A stretch of DNA of 57,631 nt from Bacteroidales bacterium (lineage in GTDB: Bacteria; Bacteroidota; Bacteroidia; Bacteroidales; UBA932), in contig JAFRQH010000006.1 of NCBI GenBank assembly GCA_017428725.1, forward strand, positions 1 through 57,631, in the 5' to 3' direction. A program made the position numbers and the translations under genes. This document shows, one piece after another, positions 1 through 6,907 of the stretch. How positions within the stretch are numbered: the stretch's first letter is position 1; each line of letters opens with the position of its first letter. The notes under the pieces were generated by a model that did not search any database, was not told the origin of the DNA, and was given only the letters and a program-made list of their open reading frames with translations.

Positions 1-251
1 GCAACAATTCCACGCTCTACATCGGTGTCACAAATGACTTGGAAAGAAGGGTTGCGGAACATAAATCCGGAAGTGGTTCTGCTTTTACTGCAAAGTATCA
101 TTGTCATAAACTCGTCTACTTTGAATCTTTCTCTGATATTAAGCAGGCAATTGCCAGAGAAAAACAATTAAAAGGATGGATACGTAAACGTAAGGATGCA
201 TTGATTGATTCAGTGAATAAGGATCGGGTTGATCTTTCTCTGTCCTGTTGA
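1..251 (+). CDS. GIY-YIG endonuclease-like protein, 5' end cut by window
   Basis: The reading frame is open from base 3 to the stop at 251. The translation begins NNSTLYIGVTNDLERR and continues with an AEHK and a FTAKY stretch, which is the core of the small GIY-YIG nuclease family (UPF0213/YhbQ-like): the YIG half of the motif, the following Arg pair, then the conserved EKQLKGWIRKRK helix. Family members are usually 80-100 residues, so only about 10-20 residues including the first GIY strand lie outside the window. An internal TTG at 39 is not a believable start because the motif begins before it. Such proteins are standalone single-domain nucleases of uncertain role. Confidence in the family is high; the role is not known. 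Confidence 0.85.
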   Translation, partial: NNSTLYIGVTNDLERRVAEHKSGSGSAFTAKYHCHKLVYFESFSDIKQAIAREKQLKGWIRKRKDALIDSVNKDRVDLSLSC

Positions 252-261
252 GTTTGATGCT

Positions 262-334
262 GTCATGTTGAACGCAGTGGAACATCTAGATTCTTCGCTT
301 CGCTCAGAATGACAGAATAGCGCTCAGAATGATA
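262..334. repeat. Palindromic intergenic repeat (SEAKNL type) with degenerate extra units
   Basis: The stretch starts with GTCAT (262-266) and ends its main unit with ATGAC (309-313). It contains two hairpins, ATGTT/AACAT on the left and ATTCT/AGAAT on the right, around a central TCTAGA. Partial copies of the right arm follow (GCGCTCAGAATGAT near 320-332, then CTCCGAATGCC). Translated on the minus strand it gives the peptide VILSEAKNL, a frequent spurious peptide from dispersed repeats in Bacteroidota genomes. It sits between two converging genes. Confidence 0.75.
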
Positions 335-356
335 GTTAAATGCTCCGAATGCCAGT

Positions 357-1613
357 TCAGAATACCAATACATCGCTGTCACCATAGGTGTCATACCCGG
401 AGGTGATGACCTTCTCGCCCGGCTCCAGACCTTCCAGGACTTCGTAGTACTGGGGATTCTGGCGGCCGATGCGGATTTCACGCTTGACGGCCTTGGTGCC
501 GTCTTTGTTAACGACGTAAATCCATTTTCCGCCGGTCTTCTGGTAGAAAGTGCCGCGCGGGATGATGACGGCTTCTTCGGGCTGGCCGAGCTGGAGGTTC
601 AGGTAGTAGGTCTGACCGGAGCGGATGTTTTCGGGTTGTGGGCCGTCAAATTTGAAATCGGCCTTGAACTTACCGTCTCGCACCTCCGGATAGACCTTGC
701 GGATGCGGGTGGAGTAGGTCTCTCCCTGACGCTCGAAAGTGGCTTCCAGGCCCGCCAGCACGCGGTCTATATAGTGTTCGTCAATCTGCGCCTCGATCTT
801 GTAGGTGCCCACGGAGTTGATCTGTCCGATCTTGGTACCGGCGCCGATGCTCTGGCCCAGGACCACGTCCAGCAGGCCCAGTTCGCCGTCGATGGGCGCC
901 TTCACGATGAGGTTGCCCTTGCGCTTGCGGATCATCGACATATTCAGGAGCATATTCTCCAGGCTCTCCTCCATCCGGTCGATCTGGGTGCCGCGGTAGA
1001 GGCTGTCCTGCTTGGAGCGCTCCCGGATAAGGTCGTATTTCTGCAGGGCCAGTTTGTAGTCCTCCTCGGCCTTGAGGTATTCCTCCCGGGCGATAAGTTT
1101 GTCGTCGTAGAGCGCTTTCTGCTGCTCGTAGGCACGGCGCAGGCGCTCCACCTGGGTACCGTATTCCAGCACGTTCTGGCGGACGTCCAGTTTCTGCTGC
1201 TCCATCTGGATCTGGGTGTTGCGCAGGATGTTCTCCTTCTCGGCCAACTCGGCCTCGGAGTTCAGGATCTGCAGGTCCAGGTTGTCGTTGGTGAGCACCA
1301 GGATGGGGTCGCCGGCCTTTACCGGGGAGCCCTCTTCGATGAGGATACGCTCCACGATGCCGCCCTCCTGCGGAGAGAGCTGGATGGTCGTCATCGGCTG
1401 CACCTGCCCGCTCACGCGGATGTAGTCGTTGAACTCTCCCTTCACGGCATCCGATACCGTGATGGTATCCCTGTCCACCCGCAGGGTCTTGTTGTTGGGA
1501 CGTGCGATCAGGTAGATGATAAACGCCAGCAGCAGCGCACCCAGCCACCAGGGTAGTGCTTTCTTGGTGAACGCCACGCGCCATCCGGTCTTTTTCTCAA
1601 GTATTCTGTCCAT
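357..1613 (-). CDS. Efflux periplasmic adaptor (HlyD/MacA-type membrane fusion protein)
   Basis: The 418-residue protein has a short cytoplasmic start, one membrane helix (residues about 20-38, WWLGALLLAFIIYLIA), a first half-lipoyl segment (VSGQVQPMTTIQLSPQEGG), a long alpha-helical hairpin rich in Glu, Gln and Leu (about 110-230), a second half-lipoyl segment (LIVKAPIDGELGLLDV) and a C-terminal beta-barrel/MP domain (VIIPRGTFYQKTGGKWIYVV). This is the order of MacA/HlyD adaptors, which link an inner-membrane pump to a TolC channel. The gene starts 3 bases after the TolC-like gene and shares its transcript. No pump permease follows: after this gene comes only a repeat and an oppositely oriented nuclease gene. 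Confidence 0.9.
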   Translation of the reverse strand: MDRILEKKTGWRVAFTKKALPWWLGALLLAFIIYLIARPNNKTLRVDRDTITVSDAVKGEFNDYIRVSGQVQPMTTIQLSPQEGGIVERILIEEGSPVKAGDPILVLTNDNLDLQILNSEAELAEKENILRNTQIQMEQQKLDVRQNVLEYGTQVERLRRAYEQQKALYDDKLIAREEYLKAEEDYKLALQKYDLIRERSKQDSLYRGTQIDRMEESLENMLLNMSMIRKRKGNLIVKAPIDGELGLLDVVLGQSIGAGTKIGQINSVGTYKIEAQIDEHYIDRVLAGLEATFERQGETYSTRIRKVYPEVRDGKFKADFKFDGPQPENIRSGQTYYLNLQLGQPEEAVIIPRGTFYQKTGGKWIYVVNKDGTKAVKREIRIGRQNPQYYEVLEGLEPGEKVITSGYDTYGDSDVLVF

Positions 1614-1616
1614 AGC

Positions 1617-2954
1617 TTATTGATCTATGTAATCAATTCCGTTATAATATTTTACCACAGCCTGTTTGATGAGGTACTTGAAGAGGCTGTCCATCTCGTC
1701 GGCCTGGGCCTTGAGGTAATTGTTGCCTGCCGTCTGGAACTCCAGCGGGGAGATGAGCCCCTGCTCCAATTTCCTCAGGTTCAGCGTGTATGCTTCCTCC
1801 TGCACCTCGGCCTTGTGCTGCGCCTGGCTGTACGCCGTGGCGGCGCCGTCCCGGTCCTGGACCGCGCGGCGCACCTCCCCCTCCACTTCGCGGAGGGTCT
1901 GGTCGTATTCGGCCTCGGCCCGGGCCAGGGCATTGCGCTTGCGGGCGATATTGGACTGGCGGGACAGGCGGTTGAAGATCGGCACGCTCACCGACATCGA
2001 GACATATTCTCCCCCGTTCCGCCGGAGCAGGTCCCAGTACGGCGTCTGCTGGCTCCCCTGGAAGCTGTAGTAGTTCGTGCTCCAGCCGCCGGACAGGCTG
2101 ACCGACGGCAGGACCTGCCACCGGGCCGTGTTGAGTTCGCGCCGGGCGTTCAGCCGCGTCCAGTCGGCGATCTGTACGCCCGGATTGTGTGCCAGGGCGA
2201 AGGTCACGACTTCGTCTTCGGCGAGACTCCCGGTCGCAGCCTGATCAGGCATCCGGGTATCGATCACCAGTTCTTCCCCGGACGGCCAGAACATCAGGTC
2301 CTCCAGGGTCATCTTCTGGTCCAGGTACATGTTGCGCACATTCGTCAGTTCATACTGCCGGTCCGCCAGGTCGGCCTCCATCTGGACCACATCGGCGTGG
2401 CCTTTCTGCCCCAGTTCTTCCTGGCGGCGGGCTTTCGTCAGGCTCAGCTCCGACGTGGCCACCTGCTCTTCGTACACGTCGAGCAGACGCTTGTAGTAAA
2501 CCACGTTGTAGAAAGCCTCCATCACCGCGAGACAGAGCTCTGCCTCGATCTGCTTCTCCCGGGTCTCCCCCATCTTGAGGGCGGTCTGGGAGATCTTGAG
2601 GTTATTGACGGCGGAGAAACCGTTGAACAGGGTGATGCCCGCCGAGACGCTGTAGCCGTTGCTGAAAGACACCGTGTTGATGTAGGTGTTGGTCTCCGGG
2701 TCGATGTTGCGGCCGAAACTGTAGGAGGCGGAGGATCCGCCGCTGAGGGTCGGCAGGAAGACGGACAGGATGGCGTCGCGGCGGGCGATGCGTGCATCGC
2801 CGACCGTCGCCTGCTGGATCCGCACCTTGGTCGAATTGGAGACCGCATACTCCATGCAGTCCCGGAGCGTCATCACGCCGTCGTGACGGGCTTGGGCGGG
2901 AATGACAGCGGCCGCCAATAGAAAGATATGTAATAATGCCTTCATGCAATCCAT
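1617..2954 (-). CDS. TolC-family outer membrane efflux protein
   Basis: The protein is about 445 residues with a signal peptide (MKALLHIFLLAAAVIPAQA) and two outer-membrane-efflux repeats rich in long amphipathic helices (for example LDVYEEQVATSELSLTKARR and AEYDQTLREVEGEVRRAVQD). TolC trimers form the outer membrane channel of tripartite pumps. The frame stays open upstream to 3008, but the sigma-54-like promoter at 2981-2995 predicts transcription from about 2969. The start is therefore the ATG at 2954 (MDCMKALL) or, giving a cleaner signal peptide, 2945. It is the first gene of a two-gene unit with the adaptor. The kinase and NtrC-type regulator lie immediately upstream on the same strand and probably control it. 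Confidence 0.9.
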   Translation of the reverse strand: MDCMKALLHIFLLAAAVIPAQARHDGVMTLRDCMEYAVSNSTKVRIQQATVGDARIARRDAILSVFLPTLSGGSSASYSFGRNIDPETNTYINTVSFSNGYSVSAGITLFNGFSAVNNLKISQTALKMGETREKQIEAELCLAVMEAFYNVVYYKRLLDVYEEQVATSELSLTKARRQEELGQKGHADVVQMEADLADRQYELTNVRNMYLDQKMTLEDLMFWPSGEELVIDTRMPDQAATGSLAEDEVVTFALAHNPGVQIADWTRLNARRELNTARWQVLPSVSLSGGWSTNYYSFQGSQQTPYWDLLRRNGGEYVSMSVSVPIFNRLSRQSNIARKRNALARAEAEYDQTLREVEGEVRRAVQDRDGAATAYSQAQHKAEVQEEAYTLNLRKLEQGLISPLEFQTAGNNYLKAQADEMDSLFKYLIKQAVVKYYNGIDYIDQ

Positions 2955-2980
2955 GTGTTTTACATTGCACCCACACACGA

Positions 2981-2995
2981 ACATTCTCCGTGCCA
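2981..2995 (-). promoter_or_regulatory. Sigma-54-like (-24/-12) promoter for the TolC/adaptor genes
   Basis: On the minus strand TTGGCACG (2996-2989) matches the -24 consensus YTGGCACG at all positions. Four bases later ATGTT (2984-2980) stands at the -12 position against consensus TTGCW, so the GC is GT here. The GG-to-GT distance is the required 10 bases. Transcription would start near 2969, 15-25 bases before the likely start codon. No TAnnTTTG box is visible here, and the adjacent regulator is of the sigma-54-activator family. Confidence 0.65.
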
Positions 2996-3039
2996 AACAA
3001 CGCAACATATTGCATATCAGATGATTACAATAAAAAGAA

Positions 3040-3089
3040 AAGTGTAAAGTCTTGTAAAGGCTTTACACTTTCTTTACACTCCCTTTACA
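3040..3089. promoter_or_regulatory. Array of five TGTAAAG heptamers, candidate activator-binding site
   Basis: TGTAAAG occurs on the plus strand at 3043-3049 and 3053-3059, and its complement CTTTACA at 3061-3067, 3072-3078 and 3083-3089. Spacing is 10 bp between the first two and 11 bp between the last three, close to one helical turn. AAGTGTAAAG (3040-3049) and CTTTACACTT (3061-3070) form a perfect 10-bp inverted repeat. The array is about 50-100 bp upstream of the sigma-54-like promoter, the usual place for an NtrC-family enhancer. Confidence 0.7.
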
Positions 3090-3097
3090 CTTTTCCG

Positions 3098-3975
3098 CTA
3101 CCGGAAACGCAGTTCGAAGACCGTCCCGGCAGCATCGCTTCCGACCAGGTCGATGGAGCCGTTGTGCTGGCGCATGATCTGGCGGGCGAGCGACAGGCCG
3201 ATGCCCGAGCCTTCTTTCTTGGTGGTATAGAACGGGACGAAGATCTGCTCCTGGGCAGCCGCCGGAATGGGCTCGCCGTCGTTGGAGACGCGGAGGACGA
3301 CCTCGTCCTCCCGGTCCATCCGGCCGGAGATGATGATATGCTTCGCGCCGGCCTGGAGCGCATTCTTGATCAGGTTGATGAGGATCCTGCTGATCTGGGC
3401 TTCATCGGCATAAACCAGGAGGTCAGGCTCCTCCGGAATAAAGGTACAGACGGCTTCCCGCGCGGAGAGCGCTTCGCGGTTGAGACCGATCACCTTTTCT
3501 ACCAGTTGCTGCAGGTCGACGGCCTTCTTGACCGGCCGCGCCACCCCGGAGAGTTCCCGGTAGGTCTCCACGAACTTGATGAGATCCCGGGAGGAATCGC
3601 TGATCGTGTCCAGCCCGGCCTTGACGTCCAGATCGCTGTGGCCCTGCGCATCCATGGACTTCGACAGCGCGTCCGAGAGGGAGGCGATCGGAGACACAGT
3701 GTTCATGATCTCATGCGTGAGCACGCGGATCAGTTTGGTCCAGGAGTCCTGCTCGTGCTGCTGCCGCTGCTTCTCGAAGATGGTCCGGATGCGGTTCAGG
3801 GTGCGGTTGAACTTGTTCTTGTCCTGGAAGCGGAAATTCAGCTCCCCATCCTCCAGGGCATCCATCATATAGGCGATCTTCTTGATGTCTTTATGCCTGG
3901 TCCGCAGCACGGCGGTCACCGCCACGACGACCGCAACGATGACACAGGCTCCTGCGAGATGCCAGACGGTAAAGG

Positions 3976-3979
<4 letters not shown>
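3098..3979 (-). CDS. Sensor histidine kinase, short membrane-anchored type
   Basis: The 293-residue protein has one membrane helix at residues 7-25 (HLAGACVIVAVVVAVTAVL), a short linker, a dimerisation helix with the phosphoacceptor His in LIRVLTHEIMNTVSPI, and an HATPase domain: N box LINLIKNALQAG, G1 box VSNDGEPIP, FVPFYTTKKEGSGIGLSLAR and a final GTVFELRF strand. It should phosphorylate the receiver of the NtrC-type regulator; its start overlaps that gene's stop by 4 bases (ATGA). A second membrane helix and a periplasmic sensor domain are missing, so the input signal is probably cytoplasmic or membrane-borne. Confidence 0.9.
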
Positions 3980-5352
<1,373 letters not shown>

Positions 5353-5360
5353 AGTCCGGA

Positions 5361-5368
5361 CAAATGTA
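5361..5368 (-). promoter_or_regulatory. -7 promoter box for the NtrC-type regulator
   Basis: On the minus strand TACATTTG fits the Bacteroidota -7 consensus TAnnTTTG, and it ends 8 bases before the ATG at 5352. The box lies between two copies of TCCGGA (5355-5360 and 5376-5381), which may form an operator. Confidence 0.6.
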
Positions 5369-5386
5369 ACACTTTTTCCGGACCTT

Positions 5387-6220
5387 TCAGCTCATGCCCC
5401 GCTGCCGTTTGATGGTCTCGTAGGCTTCCTGGATCTTGCGGAACTTCTCCTCGGCGGCCTTCTGGACTTCGGGGCCGAGGGTGGCCACCTTGTCGGGGTG
5501 GTTCTTCATCGCCATGCGGCGATAGGCGCTCTTGACCTCGTCGTCCGTGGCGTTGGGCGAGATCTCCAGCACGGCATAGGCGGAGTCCGCATCCTTGTAG
5601 AACATCGCGATGACGGACGACGCGTCGGAGGCATTGAGGCGGATGGCGGAGGCGATGGCCTCCAGGACGCTCTTCTCCGACTTGCTGAAATCGCCGTCAG
5701 CATTTGCGATCTGGGCAAGATAATGGAAGAGTTGCAGGCGCTGCGAGTAGTTCATATAGGTGGCGATCTGCGCACCGACCTCATAGATGTTGACCTCCTT
5801 GCGGTTGAGCTCGTCCAGGATACGCATCGCATCGGACACGGCGGCATCGCCGAAATTGCTCCGGATGAAGCTGCGGACGTGGTCCAGCTCCGACTGCACG
5901 ATGCGGCCGTCAGCCTTGATGACGGCGGAGGAGAGCACCAGCAGGCTGACCATGAAGCTGTTGCGCTGTTCCGTGGCCGTGTAGCCGCGGCTGCCGGTCG
6001 TCTGGCGCTGGTAGGTGCTCCCGCCTGGGTAGCCCCCCGCGTAGCCGCCGCCGGGATAGCCGGAAGAGCCGCCCTGGCCGGGGAAACCTCCGCCGGTAAT
6101 CTGCCGCATGGCGTCCAGACCGGTGTCCACGAACGAACCGAGCAGGAAGCCGATCAGGGCCCCGATCGGGCCGCCGGACACCCAGCCCAGAAATCCTACA
6201 ATCCACTTCAGTGCTCCCAT
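5387..6220 (-). CDS. Membrane-associated TerB-like/DnaJ-domain co-chaperone (DjlA-like)
   Basis: The 277-residue protein has a hydrophobic glycine-rich start (WIVGFLGWVSGGPIGALIGF), a flexible Gly/Tyr-rich segment (about 45-75), a TerB-type helical domain (about 85-195, with SAVIKADGRIVQSELDHV) and a C-terminal J domain (about 205-270) with the HPD motif in MKNHPDKV. J proteins recruit and stimulate DnaK; DjlA-like proteins do this at the inner membrane. The ATG at 6220 (MGALKWIV) is chosen because the longer frame to 6289 adds polar residues unlike the family. No regulator or operon partner is visible; the next gene is divergent. Confidence 0.88.
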   Translation of the reverse strand: MGALKWIVGFLGWVSGGPIGALIGFLLGSFVDTGLDAMRQITGGGFPGQGGSSGYPGGGYAGGYPGGSTYQRQTTGSRGYTATEQRNSFMVSLLVLSSAVIKADGRIVQSELDHVRSFIRSNFGDAAVSDAMRILDELNRKEVNIYEVGAQIATYMNYSQRLQLFHYLAQIANADGDFSKSEKSVLEAIASAIRLNASDASSVIAMFYKDADSAYAVLEISPNATDDEVKSAYRRMAMKNHPDKVATLGPEVQKAAEEKFRKIQEAYETIKRQRGMS

Positions 6221-6290
6221 AGATTCCGTTGCAATTGAGTTACGGCCCTCCTCCCCGCAAATACCGCTCCACCGATCCTGCGCTGACAAA

Positions 6291-6324
6291 TTGTCGGAAA
6301 AATCCGGGGAAAAGCTTACATTTG
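6291..6324 (+). promoter_or_regulatory. Promoter (-33 TTG, -7 TACATTTG) for the HEYGH membrane protein
   Basis: TACATTTG lies at 6317-6324, 8 bases before the ATG at 6333. A TTG at 6291-6293 is spaced 23 bases upstream of it, in the range of the Bacteroidota -33 element. Confidence 0.6.
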
Positions 6325-6332
6325 TCTCCAGA

Positions 6333-6719
6333 ATGAAACGCCTCCTCTATATCCTGCTGCAATGCACCTGGGGCCTGCCCCAGACGCTGGCGGGAGCCGT
6401 GCTCTTCCTGGTATTCCTGCGCTCGCGGCATTTCCGCTACCGCGAAGCGGTGGCCACGAGGTGGCCGCTCGCGGGCGGCGTCTCGCTGGGCCTTTTCATC
6501 TTCGTCTCCCACGAGAGTCTCTGCTACCACGAGTACGGCCACACCCTGCAGTCGCTGATGCTCGGCCCGCTCTACCTGCCGGTGGTCGGTCTGCCCTCGC
6601 TGGTCTGGGCGGCGCTCTACAAGCGCAGCCGCCGGGCCCGCCGCCGCGCCTACGAATCCGTCTTCCCCGAGAACTGGGCGGAGACCCTGGGCTCCGCAAA
6701 GGACGCTCCCCGGTGTTGA
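6333..6719 (+). CDS. Small membrane protein with HEXXH-type HEYGH motif
   Basis: The 128-residue protein has membrane segments at about 6-25 (YILLQCTWGLPQTLAGAVLF) and 46-60 (GGVSLGLFIFVS), then CYHEYGHTLQSLMLGPLYLP, then a third hydrophobic stretch (VVGLPSLVWAAL) and a C-terminal VFPENWAETLG segment. HEYGH fits the zinc-protease pattern HEXXH and lies near a membrane face. I recall similar short proteins in Firmicutes and Bacteroidota with the same HEYGHT-QSL-LGPLYL core and ENWA-like tail but no established function. Peptidase activity is a guess from the motif. The start is set by the promoter just upstream. Confidence 0.75.
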   Translation: MKRLLYILLQCTWGLPQTLAGAVLFLVFLRSRHFRYREAVATRWPLAGGVSLGLFIFVSHESLCYHEYGHTLQSLMLGPLYLPVVGLPSLVWAALYKRSRRARRRAYESVFPENWAETLGSAKDAPRC

Positions 6720-6723
6720 AGGA

Positions 6724-6755
6724 TTTGCAAAGATGCGGCAAATGCGCTATCTTTG
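6724..6755 (+). promoter_or_regulatory. Promoter of the thiamine riboswitch transcript
   Basis: A TTTG at 6724-6727 and TATCTTTG at 6748-6755 are separated by 20 bases, a full -33/-7 match. Transcription would begin near 6759, leaving a leader of about 150 bases before the receptor gene. Confidence 0.75.
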
Positions 6756-6778
6756 CGTCCGGTTTGCAGACAGCAGAC

Positions 6779-6880
6779 TAAGGGGTGCTGAGGCCCGCAG
6801 GGGCCGAGGCTGAGATGATACCCTCTGACCTGATCGGGATAATGCCCGCGTAGGAATCCGTTATCTTCCCAATCCCCTTA
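6779..6880 (+). ncRNA. TPP riboswitch aptamer (THI element)
   Basis: All hallmark segments are present in order: GGGGTGCTGAGG-like start, a short P3 hairpin (GGCCC/GGGCC), CTGAGA at 6810-6815, ACCTGATC at 6828-6835, GGATAATGCC at 6837-6846 and GCGTAGGAA at 6848-6856. P1 is TAAGGGG (6779-6785) paired with CCCCTTA (6874-6880). It senses thiamine pyrophosphate and controls the TonB receptor and PnuT genes downstream. The 3' strand of P1 is shared with a terminator-like hairpin. Confidence 0.95.
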
Positions 6881-6907
6881 ATTGTATCACTACATTTAAG
6901 GTTTTTT
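6876..6907 (+). terminator. Terminator-like hairpin of the TPP riboswitch expression platform
   Basis: CCTTAA (6876-6881) pairs with TTAAGG (6896-6901), and TGTA (6883-6886) pairs with TACA (6891-6894), with a TCAC loop between them. TTTTTT follows at 6902-6907 and the ATG comes next at 6908. Five bases are shared with the 3' strand of P1, so the two helices exclude each other. Confidence 0.6.

Noticed and set aside
263..481. Minus-strand frame of 72 codons ending in VILSEAKNL-type sequence
   Set aside because: It is the translated palindromic repeat running into the shadow of the adaptor gene; no start signal or codon pattern of its own.
2889..2915. Possible third in-frame palindrome at the TolC signal peptide (VIPAQARHDG)
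   Set aside because: The arms match at only about half the positions, and the residues are ordinary signal-peptide sequence.
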